Notes: generated from the letters alone by a model not told the origin. 64,000 nt of DNA from Paenibacillus ginsengihumi DSM 21568 (GCF_000380965.1 NZ_KB905548.1:186001-250000), one strand, 5' to 3'; shown: positions 19,131-28,028, counted from the first letter of the stretch. Numbers and translations are program-made.

Positions 19131-20138
19131 ATGGATATCAATGCCGTATTTGAAGGCGGAGGGGTCAAAGGAATCGCTTTGGCTGGGGCGGTACAGGCTG
19201 CGGAGCAGAGGGGCATCCGGTTTAGCCGGGTTGCGGGAACGTCGTCCGGGGCGATCGTCGCCGCATTGGTGGCCGCTGGATATACGGCCGCCGAAATGAA
19301 GCAGCTGATCGAGGCGATGCCCTTCCGCAGCTTCCTGCAGCGCGCGCCCTTGTTTAACACGAAGTGGATCGGGCCGGTGACCCGGCTTTTTATCAAAAAA
19401 GGGCTTTATTCGGGCGAAGCGCTGGAGGAATGGGTTCGCGACCTGCTGCAGGCCAAAGGCATCCGCACGTTCGGCGATTTGCGTCCGGAGCAGCTGCGCA
19501 TTATCGCTTCCGACATTTCGGGCCGCAAGCTGCTCGTGCTGCCGGATGACATCGCCCAATACGGCCTGAACCCGAAGCAGCTGTCTGTCGCCAAGGCCGT
19601 TCGCATGAGCGCCAGCATACCGTACTTCTTCGATCCGGTCGTTATCCGCAAGAAAGCGTCCTGCCGCCTGCCTGGCGAAACGTTCGCCGATCAGTTCGTC
19701 TATATTGTCGATGGCGGGCTGCTCAGCAACTTTCCGCTCTGGTTGTTCGATCAGGCGAACGATTCGCCGCAGGGGGCGCTCGTCCCGACGATCGGCTTCC
19801 GGCTGGTCGGCCGGAGCCAGCTTGCGCCGAGTACGATCAGGGGGCCACTGTCCATGCTGAAGGCGCTTGTCCGCACGATGCTTGACGCTCACGACGAGCG
19901 GTACATCGAAGAGGAGAACCGGTTTCGGACCGTAAAAATCCCGACGCACGGCATCAGCATCACCGACTTCGATATAAGCGCGGAGGACAGCAAGCAGCTG
20001 TACGAGTCAGGCTACTACTCGACCAGCGCCTTCTTCAACAGATGGAAAATGTCGGATTACAAGCACAACTATATCGCTTATGTGCAGCGCCGCAAATCCA
20101 AGCTGGCCGATTCCAAGGTGACAAGCCTGCCGTCGTAA
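19131..20138 (+). CDS. yqhO: Patatin-like phospholipase (YqhO)
   Basis: A 335-residue patatin-fold esterase. The oxyanion stretch and nucleophile elbow are at the start (FEGGGVKGIALAGAVQAAEQRG, then VAGTSSGAIVAAL with Ser in GTSSG), and the catalytic Asp is in VDGGLLSNFPLWLF. Members hydrolyse acyl esters of lipids; the cellular substrate of YqhO is not known. Start ATG after GAGGGGGGA. It sits directly after mntR, as in B. subtilis, and converges with the small yqhP-like gene two bases beyond its stop. Confidence 0.9.
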   Translation: MDINAVFEGGGVKGIALAGAVQAAEQRGIRFSRVAGTSSGAIVAALVAAGYTAAEMKQLIEAMPFRSFLQRAPLFNTKWIGPVTRLFIKKGLYSGEALEEWVRDLLQAKGIRTFGDLRPEQLRIIASDISGRKLLVLPDDIAQYGLNPKQLSVAKAVRMSASIPYFFDPVVIRKKASCRLPGETFADQFVYIVDGGLLSNFPLWLFDQANDSPQGALVPTIGFRLVGRSQLAPSTIRGPLSMLKALVRTMLDAHDERYIEEENRFRTVKIPTHGISITDFDISAEDSKQLYESGYYSTSAFFNRWKMSDYKHNYIAYVQRRKSKLADSKVTSLPS

Positions 20139-20140
20139 TA

Positions 20141-20398
20141 TTAATGATACTTGGGAGGTTCGTCGGAGGAATCTTTGCTGCCGGGGATGACCCGGAATTT
20201 GGCGTTGCGGGTTTTGCCCCGCGGCTTTCGCCCGCCGCCGCTCCACTTGAAGCGTCTCCAGCGGTCCGGCGGGAACTTGTACAGCAGGAAAATAACGGCG
20301 AATACGGCAATCGGAATAATCAGGTTGCTGATGCTGACGAGCAGCCCGATCGCCAAGAGGCCAAAGACGACGTACATTCCTATATTGCGGTTACGCAA
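20141..20398 (-). CDS. yqhP: Small membrane protein, YqhP-like
   Basis: About 85 residues with two adjoining hydrophobic helices (IGMYVVFGLLAIGLLVSISNLIIPIAVFAVIFLLYKF) and a basic, hydrophilic tail. The TTG start at 20398 is favoured by GGAGGG seven bases upstream; frames starting upstream (20413, 20425) lack a site. Position and strand match yqhP of B. subtilis. Function unknown. It ends two bases from the convergent yqhO. Confidence 0.65.
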   Translation of the reverse strand: MRNRNIGMYVVFGLLAIGLLVSISNLIIPIAVFAVIFLLYKFPPDRWRRFKWSGGGRKPRGKTRNAKFRVIPGSKDSSDEPPKYH

Positions 20399-20434
20399 CT
20401 TCGATCCCTCCATTCGATGGCACAATCATCCGCT

Positions 20435-21367
20435 TTAAGTCCGGGCGGCCTGCCGGTCCAGTTCGCGCATCCGGTTAAAGGAAGCGATGGACACTTCCAC
20501 CTGATCGTCCGTCGGCTCCTTGGTCGTAAGCAGCTGCAGCCACAGCCCCGGATAACCGAGATACCTCAGCACCGGCACATCGCGAAGACTGTTCGTAAAG
20601 CGAAGCACCTCGTAGGATACGCCGATGACGAGCGGCAGCAGCACGAGCCGCTGAATAATTCGTTCCAGGAATGATTCGTATGGGAACAAAGAATAAATAA
20701 CGACCCCGACAATCACCGTGAACACGATAAAGCTGCTGCCGCAGCGGTAGTGGAGCGTGCTGAACTGCTGCACGTTTTTGACCGTGAGCTCGACGCCGGC
20801 CTCGTAGGCGCTGATCACTTTATGCTCGGCTCCGTGGTATTGAAACAGACGTTTGATCATCGGCGTCAGCGAAATGAAATAAATGTAGCCAACCAGCAAC
20901 ATGATTTTGATCAGGCCTTCGATCAGGTTATGGCCGATCTGGTTCGTGAAGAGGCCTGCGAACAGAAACTGTTCGATCGCTGTAGGCACCAGCGTGAAGA
21001 CGAACTTCCCGAATATAAAGGACAGCACGCCGACGAACGCGACGCCGAGAATCATCGTGAGCCGGCCGGAGAGCGATTCTTTCGCCTGCTCCTTGGACTC
21101 TCCTTCCTCCTCGGCGAACGCCTCGGCCGAGAAGTTCAGATGCTGCGCTCCTTTGGCGCTCGTCTCGATAATGCCGACGACGCCGCGGAGAATCGGAATT
21201 TTTTTCAGCGTTTGGACCCAACCGATCTCCTTCTTCGGAACCTCCAAAAAATCGATGCTATGGTCTTTGCGGCGGACGGCCGTCACATGGACATGCCGGC
21301 CGGCGAACATAACTCCTTCAATTACGGCTTGTCCGCCGTATATTGCGCGCTGTTCGTTCTGCGACAA
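20435..21367 (-). CDS. yqhQ: DUF1385 membrane protein YqhQ
   Basis: About 310 residues of the DUF1385 family: IYGGQAVIEGVMFAGRHVHVTAVRRKDHSIDF at the N-terminus, four to five hydrophobic helices in the middle and YHGAEHKVISAYE followed by HYRCGSSFIVF, the His/Cys segment typical of the family and possibly metal-binding. The TTG start at 21367 with GAAGGTGAA upstream gives the usual N-terminus; an ATG at 21415 would add 16 residues without a good site. Function unknown. Syntenic with B. subtilis. Confidence 0.88.
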   Translation of the reverse strand: MSQNEQRAIYGGQAVIEGVMFAGRHVHVTAVRRKDHSIDFLEVPKKEIGWVQTLKKIPILRGVVGIIETSAKGAQHLNFSAEAFAEEEGESKEQAKESLSGRLTMILGVAFVGVLSFIFGKFVFTLVPTAIEQFLFAGLFTNQIGHNLIEGLIKIMLLVGYIYFISLTPMIKRLFQYHGAEHKVISAYEAGVELTVKNVQQFSTLHYRCGSSFIVFTVIVGVVIYSLFPYESFLERIIQRLVLLPLVIGVSYEVLRFTNSLRDVPVLRYLGYPGLWLQLLTTKEPTDDQVEVSIASFNRMRELDRQAART

Positions 21368-21517
21368 TCCGACTTCACCTTCTTTAGTAGTATGATCGCA
21401 CTTGCTTCTTTCCATTTTACCGAATCCGGCCTCATATTGCTACCGTGACGCCGTTTACGAAGCAAATAAATGCGCATACTAAGTTTATCCGCATTTCCCT
21501 GAAGGAGGACGGCAGCT

Positions 21518-22027
21518 GTGAAAGTGCAGGAAGAAACGGTTCGGCGGACGAACAAGCGGATTTTCGCGTTATACGTCGGTTTTTTTGCCGGTGTGCTGTG
21601 GGGTGGCCTGAAAATCGTCGAGCAATATTTTCATCTTACTTCGCTGTCGCCGGGCTTTTTGATCGAGCCTTTCTATAAGCATTCGTTTCTGTCGGCATGG
21701 CCGGGCTATTTGCTTGGCTGGGGCAGCTTTATTTTATTTTCGATCCTCGCTTCCCTGATCTACGCGATCGCACTGGCCAAAGCGAAGGGGCCATGGCCCG
21801 GCATCTGCTATGGCTTGCTGTGGTGGGGCCTCATTTTTTTGCTGATCGGCCCGCTCTCCGGCATGACCGAATGGATCGCGTATATGGACTGGAATACGAT
21901 TTCGACCGATGCCTGCCTGTTCGTGCTGTGGGGCTTGTTCATCGGCTATTCGATTTCGTTCGAATTTACGGAGGAGCGGACGCGGGAGCCGTTTTCGCCG
22001 AAAAGGAAGGGCCCGCAGCCCGAATAA
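21518..22027 (+). CDS. yqhR: YqhR-type membrane protein
   Basis: A 169-residue protein with four hydrophobic helices (around 15-35, 65-90, 95-115 and 128-150) and a hydrophilic tail rich in Arg, Glu and Lys. Start is GTG at 21518 after GGAGGA. It is divergent from yqhQ and followed by aroQ, exactly as yqhR is in B. subtilis, which is the main basis of the name. Function unknown. Confidence 0.8.
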   Translation: MKVQEETVRRTNKRIFALYVGFFAGVLWGGLKIVEQYFHLTSLSPGFLIEPFYKHSFLSAWPGYLLGWGSFILFSILASLIYAIALAKAKGPWPGICYGLLWWGLIFLLIGPLSGMTEWIAYMDWNTISTDACLFVLWGLFIGYSISFEFTEERTREPFSPKRKGPQPE

Positions 22028-22120
22028 CCCGCAGCCTGGCCAAAAAAAGATTCTCAAACCGAAGAAAGTTATGGTAAAATGGCTGAGTGTGTGTTAACCG
22101 ACGGAAGGGGGCATCACCGG

Positions 22121-22567
22121 ATGAAGCGGATCTTGCTGCTGAACGGTCCCAATCTGAATCTGCTCGGCATTCGGGAGCCGGGCGTCTACGGGCAGACGAC
22201 GCTGCAAGCCATTGAGGAACGGGTTAGCCGGCTGGCGGCCGAGCTCGGGGTTCAGGTCGAATGCTTCCAATCGAATCACGAAGGGGCCTTGATCGACCGC
22301 ATCCATGCCGCATACGGCAGCTTCGACGGCATTATGATCAATCCGGGGGCGCTGACCCATTACAGCTACGCGCTCCGCGATGCGTTCAGCTCCGTTGGCA
22401 TTCCGGCCGTGGAGGTCCATATTTCCAACATCCATAAGAGAGAAGCCTTCCGGCATACGTCGGTGATCGCCCCGGCGATCGTAGGGCAGATCAGCGGCTT
22501 CGGCGCGGACAGCTACGAGCTCGGGCTTCGGGCATTGGTCCTACATCTCTCGCGAATGGAGGAATAA
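22121..22567 (+). CDS. aroQ: 3-dehydroquinate dehydratase, type II
   Basis: A 148-residue enzyme of the shikimate pathway converting 3-dehydroquinate to 3-dehydroshikimate. Type II signatures are present: [20 protein letters not shown] with the catalytic Tyr, the [14 protein letters not shown] segment, [15 protein letters not shown], and the [19 protein letters not shown] region with the catalytic His. The ATG is supported by GGAAGGGGG upstream. Only 2 bases separate it from papA. Confidence 0.96.
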   Translation: MKRILLLNGPNLNLLGIREPGVYGQTTLQAIEERVSRLAAELGVQVECFQSNHEGALIDRIHAAYGSFDGIMINPGALTHYSYALRDAFSSVGIPAVEVHISNIHKREAFRHTSVIAPAIVGQISGFGADSYELGLRALVLHLSRMEE

Positions 22568-22569
22568 GG

Positions 22570-23643
22570 ATGCAGCAGGAACGACTGGCGCGCTTGCGCA
22601 CGCTGATGGAGGAGCGGGGCTTGCCGGCGCTGCTCGTTACGAATGCGACAAACCGACGGTATATGACCGGGTTCACCGGGTCGGCCGGATATGTGCTGAT
22701 TACCGGGGACCGGGCGATGCTGCTGACGGATTTTCGTTATATGACGCAGGCGCCGCAGCAGGCGGCCGGCTACGAAGTGATCGAGCATGCGCCGAAGGCG
22801 GCCGAGACGATCAAGGATGTTCTGGACAAGCTGAAGATCGGCAAGCTCGGCTTCGAGCAGAACGATCTCACCTTCGGGACTTACCGGTCGTATGCGGAGA
22901 CGCTAACCGGCATTGAGCTGGTGCCGACCGACTCGCTCGTCGAGACGATCCGCATGATCAAGGACGCATCCGAGATCGCCGTGATGAAGGAAGCGGCTCA
23001 GCTTGCCGACCGCACTTTTTCGCATATTCTCGGGCTGCTAAAGCCTGGGGTCAAGGAATCGGACATCGCGCTGGAGATCGAGATGTTCGTGCGCCGCGAA
23101 GGCGCTTCTTCCACGTCGTTCGAGACGATCGTCGCCTCGGGCGAGCGTTCCGCGTTGCCTCACGGCGTAGCCAGCGATCGGGTGCTTAAGCCGAACGAGT
23201 TCGTCAAGATGGATTTCGGGGCGCATTACAAGGGCTATTGCTCCGATATTACGCGCACGGTCGTGCTTGGCACGCCGACGGCGAAGCATAAGGAGATTTA
23301 CGAGATTGTGCTGGAAGCGCAACTCGCCGCGCTGGCCGGCATTCGCCCGGGCATGACGGGCAAGGAAGCCGACGCGATCGCCCGCGACATCATCCGGCGG
23401 CACGGGTACGGCGATTGCTTCGGCCACGGGCTCGGTCACGGCCTCGGACTTGACATACACGAGGCGCCGCGACTGTCCGTCTCCGGCGATATCGTGCTGC
23501 AGCCGGGAATGACGGTGACCGTCGAGCCGGGAATTTATGTGCCGGGCTTCGGCGGCGTCCGGATTGAGGACGATATCGTCATCACCGAAAGCGGCAACGA
23601 ACGGCTGACGAGCTCGACCAAAGAGCTGATTGCGATCGCGTGA
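22570..23643 (+). CDS. papA: Xaa-Pro aminopeptidase (M24 family, YqhT/PapA)
   Basis: A 357-residue two-domain peptidase. The N-terminal creatinase-like domain (about 1-130) is followed by the M24 pita-bread fold with metal ligands in the DFGAHYKGYCSDITRT, GHGLGHGLGLDIHE, VTVEPGIYV and RIEDDIVIT segments (Asp, Asp, His, Glu, Glu). It removes N-terminal residues preceding proline. Start ATG follows AGGAATAAGG. As in B. subtilis it precedes efp; the pairing is thematically apt since EF-P rescues ribosomes at proline runs. Confidence 0.94.
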   Translation: MQQERLARLRTLMEERGLPALLVTNATNRRYMTGFTGSAGYVLITGDRAMLLTDFRYMTQAPQQAAGYEVIEHAPKAAETIKDVLDKLKIGKLGFEQNDLTFGTYRSYAETLTGIELVPTDSLVETIRMIKDASEIAVMKEAAQLADRTFSHILGLLKPGVKESDIALEIEMFVRREGASSTSFETIVASGERSALPHGVASDRVLKPNEFVKMDFGAHYKGYCSDITRTVVLGTPTAKHKEIYEIVLEAQLAALAGIRPGMTGKEADAIARDIIRRHGYGDCFGHGLGHGLGLDIHEAPRLSVSGDIVLQPGMTVTVEPGIYVPGFGGVRIEDDIVITESGNERLTSSTKELIAIA

Positions 23644-24013
23644 GGTTTGGCGCGGGAGGGCTCGCGGCTTGGCTTCTCGGCCTTCTTTGCTTCGGCGTCG
23701 CGGGCTTCTCCGGCTTCTCAGCATCTCGGGCTTGACTGTCCGGGCTTGATGATCCGGTCTTGAAGCCGCTCCGATTTTGTGGAATCGGCACACCAGCTCG
23801 CGCGGCCTTGTGTTTTAACCCTTGAATGAAGCCCCGGCATCCGATAAGATAGATCGTTGGGGCCGTTCATCATGAAGGCGTAACCCGGCAGCCGGTCGTC
23901 GCCGCTGGAGGCAGGCAATGGTTGGCTGATTCGATTGCAATCGCAACACCGACCCTTATCGCTCCCGTCAGTGCTTCGCCGTCTGCTTAATATATTAGGG
24001 AGGTATTTTTGCA
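23644..24013 (+). other. papA-efp intergenic region with candidate efp promoter
   Basis: About 370 bases without a gene. The first 110 bases are a run of GGCTTCTCGG-like words. A sigma-A candidate is TTGAAT (23822-23827), 17-base spacer, TAAGAT (23845-23850), leaving a 160-base efp leader with no recognised riboswitch. Confidence 0.4.
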
Positions 24014-24571
24014 GTGATTTCCGTTAACGATTTTAAGACAGGCCTGACCATTGAAGTAGACGGCGATCTGTTCACCGTCCTCGAATTCCAGCACGTCAAG
24101 CCGGGCAAGGGCGCCGCATTCGTCCGCTCCAAGCTGAAGAACCTGCGCAACGGCAATATCAACGAGCGCACGTTCCGCGCGGGGGAGAACGTCAACCGTG
24201 CGCATATCGAGAACCGCCAAATGCAATATTTGTACGCTTCCGGCCAGGAGCATACGTTCATGGATACGGAGACGTTCGACCAGATTACGCTGGAAGCCAA
24301 GCAAATCAAGTGGGAGCTGAATTTCCTGCGCGAGAACATGAACATCAACATCATGAGCTACCAAGGCGAAATTCTCGGCATTAGCCTGCCGAACAGCGTC
24401 GAGCTGAAGGTCGTCGAGACGGAGCCGGGCATCAAGGGCAATACCGCTACCGGCGCTACGAAGAACGCCAAGCTCGAAACCGGCCTGAACGTGCAGGTGC
24501 CGCTCTTCATTAACGAAGGGGACGTGCTCTTGATCGATACCCGTGAAGGAACCTATATTTCGCGCGCTTAA
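24014..24571 (+). CDS. efp: Elongation factor P
   Basis: A 185-residue three-domain translation factor that binds the ribosome between P and E sites and helps form bonds at consecutive prolines. Domain I shows [19 protein letters not shown] and the tip loop [17 protein letters not shown]; the modified residue of this loop is the Lys in PGKGA. Domains II and III follow at usual length, ending with [22 protein letters not shown]. Start is GTG at 24014 after AGGGAGGTA. It is the last gene of the conserved block before the 18.5-kb divergent segment. Confidence 0.97.
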   Translation: MISVNDFKTGLTIEVDGDLFTVLEFQHVKPGKGAAFVRSKLKNLRNGNINERTFRAGENVNRAHIENRQMQYLYASGQEHTFMDTETFDQITLEAKQIKWELNFLRENMNINIMSYQGEILGISLPNSVELKVVETEPGIKGNTATGATKNAKLETGLNVQVPLFINEGDVLLIDTREGTYISRA

Positions 24572-24588
24572 GACCCGCGCTATGCATG

Positions 24589-24620
24589 GCGAACCTGCTC
24601 CGAACAAGGGGCGGGTTCGC
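24589..24620 (+). terminator. Hairpin after efp, possible terminator
   Basis: GCGAACC pairs with GGGTTCGC around a G/C-rich internal stem. There is no T-tract, so termination is uncertain. Confidence 0.4.
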
Positions 24621-24735
24621 TGCATTTACGGGCTCGCTGCGTTTACGCCTGTGCCCGGCCCTCGCGCCATCTCCCGATCAGCTACCGCCTTGCCCGAATC
24701 TGTGGTTCCGAGGGCGCTGTGCGGCTGGCCGGGCC

Positions 24736-24858
24736 AGCTCCAGCCCTGGCTCAGCTCTAGCCCCGGCTCAGCTCCAGCCTAGCTTCAGCCCTAGCTCAGC
24801 TCTAGCCCCGGCTCAACTCCAGCCTAGCTTCAGCCCTGGCTCAGCTCCAGTTCTAGCT
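24736..24858. repeat. 45-base tandem repeat in the efp-iron operon gap
   Basis: Two full 45-base units (24750-24794 and 24795-24839, three differences) flanked by partial ones, built from CAGCTCCAGCC-like words. Open reading frames across it are repeat artefacts. Confidence 0.7.
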
Positions 24859-24984
24859 TCACCCAGTCATATCGGCTGGCTTTCTCTCAGCCAGACATTC
24901 GCTCCAATAGAGCGAAAACCGATCCCTTACTCATCCACAGCCAAAAGCGCAAAGGATCGAAAACGAATCGGGCATTTTGAAAAT

Positions 24985-25040
24985 GCCACATTCGCCAAAG
25001 CATGAAAGCAAAGTGCGACTTTCCGTACTTAGAAAACTAT
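24985..25040. repeat. Repeat family B, truncated copy
   Basis: TTCGCCAAAGCATGAAAGC then AAAGTGCGACTTTCCGTAC and AGAAAA match the central part of family B (full copies at 9724 and 60284), with the outer ends missing or decayed. Confidence 0.55.
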
Positions 25041-25134
25041 GAGTTCTGCTCGAGGTCTTTGTTCGTGCGAACCGATAATTTGCAGCGACAGGCTGCGACG
25101 GGGGATACTGAACCGGCGGCCCTGAACTCTGCGT

Positions 25135-25446
25135 TAGCGGTCGAACTTCGTAGTAGCGCTGAAACTTTGTATTAGCGAGCGAATTCCGTAGTAGCGCTGA
25201 AACTTTGTATTAGCGAGCGAATTCCGTAGTAGCGCTGAAACTTTGTATTAGCGAGCGAACTCCGTAATAGCGCTGAAACTTTGTATTAGCGAGCGAACCC
25301 CGCGTTAGCTTCAAACTCCATGGCAGCGATCGAGCTCTAGGTAGCGCTCAAACTCCGTATTTGCGGTCGAACTCCACGGTAGCGGGCGATCGAACTTCGA
25401 GTTAGCCGCCGAACTCCGCGCTGGCCCCCGCACTCCGCGTTGGCGC
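25135..25446. repeat. Degenerate array of 19-base units
   Basis: Roughly 15 units of about 19 bases on the pattern TAGCGnnYGAAnTYYGTnn. The centre is higher order: four near-perfect 38-base units at 25150-25187, 25188-25225, 25226-25263 and 25264-25301. Units decay to the right. No coding frame is convincing. Confidence 0.8.
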
Positions 25447-25488
25447 TGCCCCTCCTCGGACACCCCCAGGCACATGAGGCGACGAATC

Positions 25489-25675
25489 CTGCAAAAAATG
25501 CAACATTTTCCGCATCTTACGCACAAGAGGGAGGGGAATGTTGCATTTCGTGCAACAATTTGGGTGCGATTGGCTTCAACCCCGGGAACATCGCCCGAAA
25601 TGTTGTATTTTTTACAATATTGAGCCGCAAATAGCGCTTATCCCCCCGTTTTTGTTGTACAGAATACAACATTTG
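25489..25675. repeat. Repeat family C array 1 (four 20-base motifs)
   Basis: Copies of TTGYACAAAATACAACATTY at 25489-25508 (+), 25536-25555 (-), 25597-25617 (-) and 25655-25675 (+). The first two form a long stem with a 27-base loop, and so do the last two in the opposite order. A second array lies at 34573-34759. Confidence 0.75.
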
Positions 25676-25705
25676 CTGTCTTGAAAATAGCCCCCAGGGC
25701 GTGCA

Positions 25706-25826
25706 GCCCATTTTCATCTTCTGATGGTGCTGCGCTAGCGGCATGGACGTCTGTCTTGAAAATGCGACGAAGTCCTTCAGCGAATTTTCAATACCGCAGG
25801 TAGCGGCCGATGACGAAGGATACGCT
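25706..25826. repeat. Dispersed intergenic repeat, family A copy 2
   Basis: Matches copy 1 at 2431-2597 over its 5' two thirds (TTCATCTTCTGATGGTGC, TAGCGGCATGG, CGTCTGTCTTGAAAA, GCGAATTTTCAA, ACCGCAGG). The 3' ATGACGA arm is kept but its partner is altered. Confidence 0.65.
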
Positions 25827-25956
25827 TGCCGCAGGCGTCTCGCTCCACCTCGGCTGCAGGCGTCGAAAGAGATTCCGTCATTCCATAGAAATGATGTCAA
25901 ATAAGGCAATGGTTATTGGCAAGGACGCGGCAAAGTCTTTAGCCTTGTGGCGAATT

Positions 25957-25979
25957 GAAATATTCTAAGTGAATATTTC
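25957..25979. promoter_or_regulatory. Inverted repeat upstream of the iron-type operon promoter
   Basis: GAAATATTC and GAATATTTC, nine bases each and perfectly complementary, separated by TAAGT. It ends 4 bases before the -35 element, a common operator or activator position. It does not match the Fur box I know. Confidence 0.6.
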
Positions 25980-25983
25980 TAGG

Positions 25984-26012
25984 TTGACAAAAGTAGCAAA
26001 TCGGGGTAGTAT
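25984..26012 (+). promoter_or_regulatory. Sigma-A promoter of the FecCD-type ABC operon
   Basis: TTGACA (25984-25989), 17-base spacer, TAGTAT (26007-26012). Confidence 0.75.
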
Positions 26013-26019
26013 GTGATTG

Positions 26020-26033
26020 TTTCCCTAGGGAAA
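26020..26033. promoter_or_regulatory. Perfect 14-base palindrome at the transcription start
   Basis: TTTCCCTAGGGAAA lies 8-21 bases after the -10 element, where a bound repressor would block initiation. It recalls DtxR/MntR-type half-sites (TTTnCC...GGnAAA) but with a shorter centre. Confidence 0.55.
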
Positions 26034-26073
26034 AATTTTTGAATTGAACAAAGTAATTTAACTTGGCTAAAAA

Positions 26074-27186
26074 ATGAGAGGTGACAAAGTGGAGACGAAC
26101 CACCGTCTCGATGCCAGGCCGCTGCCTATGCCTGAAGCGAGAGAGATTTCCAAACGAGGGAAGCGGCTGCCGGCAACCTGGCTGCTGATGCTCCTTCTCC
26201 TCCCGGTCGTCGTCGTGTTGGCCAGCTCGATCGGGCCGGTATCCGTTCCGTTTCGGCATACGCTGGCGATGCTGCTGGAGCTCGTGCATTTGACGGACAA
26301 AGGCGGCTTCGGCGAGCGGGAATGGGTCGTCGTGACCCAGGTCAGATTGCCGCGCGTCCTGGTCGGCGCGCTGGTCGGAGCCGCCCTGGCCGTCTCGGGA
26401 GCGGTCATGCAAGGGCTGTTTCGCAACCCGCTGGTGGAACCGGGTTACGTCGGGGTGTCGAGCGGCGCCGCGTTCGGAGCCGTGTGCGCCTTGTTTTTCG
26501 GCTGGACGCGCATCAGCCCGTGGGCGCTGCCCGGCGCCGCCTTCATCGGCGGCCTGGCGGCAATCCTCCTTGTGCTTGCCGTATGGAAAATGAGCAAAGC
26601 CTCAGGCGCGGCTGTCCTGCTGCTGCTCGGCGTCGGCATCAGCGCGTTCCTGTCCGCGCTGATCAGCGTCATGATGGCCGGCTCAAGCAGCGAACAGGAG
26701 CTGCGCAGCATCGTGTATTGGCTGCAGGGGGGGCTGGAAGCCCGCACCTGGCAGCACGTCCAGCTCGTCGGGCCGATCGTGGCGGCCGCCTGCCTGCTGC
26801 TCTGCTCGTTCGGGCGCGAGCTGAACGTGATGCTGCTCGGCGACGACCTGGCGCAGACGGCCGGCATCCGCGTCGCCGCAACCCGGCTTGTGCTGCTCGG
26901 GCTGACGTCGCTGGCAACGGGAGCCGCCGTAGCCGTCAGCGGCACTATCGGCTTCGTCGGCCTGATCGTCCCGCACATCGTCCGGCTGCTGTGCGGCCCC
27001 GACCATCGCGTCCTGCTGCCGCTAGCCGCTCTGGGCGGAGCCGTGTTCCTGATGCTGGCCGATCTCGTTTCGCGCATCGTGCTGCAGCCGGTATCGCTGC
27101 AGGTCGGCGTCGTCTGCGCTATCGTCGGCGCGCCGCTGTTTGTCATTCTCGTCCTGCGCAGCCGAAAAGGAGGGCATCTCGCATGA
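26074..27186 (+). CDS. FecCD-family ABC permease (siderophore/heme/cobalamin type)
   Basis: A 370-residue permease with about ten hydrophobic helices. Family signatures: TQVRLPRVLVGALVGAALAVSGAVMQGLFRNPL, the EPGYVGVSSGAAFGA loop, and GTIGFVGLIVPHIVRLLCGPDHR near 300. FecCD/BtuC permeases import ferric siderophores, heme or corrinoids. Start is taken as ATG 26074; GTG 26089, closer to GAGAGGTGA, is an alternative five residues in. First gene of a four-gene operon ending in a ferrochelatase-like protein; its stop overlaps the next start (ATGA). The ligand is not readable from sequence. Confidence 0.9.
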   Translation: MRGDKVETNHRLDARPLPMPEAREISKRGKRLPATWLLMLLLLPVVVVLASSIGPVSVPFRHTLAMLLELVHLTDKGGFGEREWVVVTQVRLPRVLVGALVGAALAVSGAVMQGLFRNPLVEPGYVGVSSGAAFGAVCALFFGWTRISPWALPGAAFIGGLAAILLVLAVWKMSKASGAAVLLLLGVGISAFLSALISVMMAGSSSEQELRSIVYWLQGGLEARTWQHVQLVGPIVAAACLLLCSFGRELNVMLLGDDLAQTAGIRVAATRLVLLGLTSLATGAAVAVSGTIGFVGLIVPHIVRLLCGPDHRVLLPLAALGGAVFLMLADLVSRIVLQPVSLQVGVVCAIVGAPLFVILVLRSRKGGHLA

Positions 27187-28028
27187 ACAAGCTGACAGTT
27201 CGCCATGTTGCGGCGCGCTGCGGGCAAAGGCTTGTGCTGGACGGCGTCTGCCTGCATGTCCGGAAAGGGGAGTTCGTCGGCCTGCTCGGAGCGAACGGCA
27301 GCGGCAAATCGACGCTTCTGCGCACGCTGGCCGGCCTGCGCAAACCTGATCAAGGAGTCGTCATGCTGGGCGAACGTCCGCTCGTCCGATACAAAAGCAA
27401 GGAATTGGCCAAAATGATCGGCTACGTTCCCCAGGATATTTCGTGCGACTTTGATTTCACCGTGCGCGAAATCGTCCGCATGGGCCGGCATCCGCATACG
27501 CCGAGATTCCGCGCCGAAAGCCCGGGCGACCGCGCCGCCGTCCGGCGGGCTCTCCGGCAGACGCAGCTGCTCGAGCTGTCCGGCCGCTCCGTGCGGGAGC
27601 TGTCCGGCGGCCAGCGGCAGATGGTCTTTATCGCCAAGGCGCTGGCCCAGGAACCGGAGCTGCTGCTTTTGGATGAGCCGATCTCCGCGCTCGATATCCG
27701 GCATCAGCTGCAGGTGCTGGAGCTGATCCGCCTCGTAGCAGGAAGCGGAACGGCTTCCGTCGCCGCCCTGCACGACTTGAATCTGGCGGCCAGATATTGC
27801 GACCGCCTCGTGCTTCTGGCGGAAGGGCGCGTGCTGGCCGACGGCAGGCCGAAGGAAGTGCTCACAGAGGCTCGCATCCGCATGGCATACGGAGTCAAGT
27901 CTCGCGTCCACAGGGACGATCTGCTCGGAGCCGTCCAGGTGACAGCGCTGGAGCCGGATCACGAACCGATACATAACAGGGAGGGAGAAACCGTTGAATC
28001 AGCGCAGCAAAAGAAAGCGGCACAATAA
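27183..28028 (+). CDS. FecE-family ABC transporter ATP-binding protein
   Basis: A 281-residue ATPase: Walker A (GANGSGKSTLLRTLA), Q-loop (YVPQDISCDFDFTV), signature (LSGGQRQMVFIAKALAQ), Walker B (LLLLDEPISALDI) and switch His (ALHDLNLAARYCD). The HDLNLAARY form is typical of siderophore/heme/B12 importers. It starts within the permease stop codon and its end overlaps the binding-protein gene by 35 bases, so translation is coupled along the operon. Confidence 0.9.
   Translation: MNKLTVRHVAARCGQRLVLDGVCLHVRKGEFVGLLGANGSGKSTLLRTLAGLRKPDQGVVMLGERPLVRYKSKELAKMIGYVPQDISCDFDFTVREIVRMGRHPHTPRFRAESPGDRAAVRRALRQTQLLELSGRSVRELSGGQRQMVFIAKALAQEPELLLLDEPISALDIRHQLQVLELIRLVAGSGTASVAALHDLNLAARYCDRLVLLAEGRVLADGRPKEVLTEARIRMAYGVKSRVHRDDLLGAVQVTALEPDHEPIHNREGETVESAQQKKAAQ

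Noticed and set aside
24586-25005. 139-residue open frame with 15-residue repeats after efp
   Set aside because: It is the translation of the 45-base tandem repeat and adjoining repeat B remnant, with no ribosome site and no family.
25489-25675. CRISPR array
   Set aside because: The 20-base motifs are in mixed orientation, only four in number, with unequal spacing and no cas genes.
24572-26073. Prophage or insertion sequence at the left edge of the 18.5-kb segment
   Set aside because: No transposase, integrase or terminal inverted repeats with target duplications could be seen.
26322-28028. 568-residue open frame covering the ABC permease and ATPase
   Set aside because: Only the part from 27183 is the real ATPase gene; the first part is a +2 shadow of the permease, rich in Arg and Ala.
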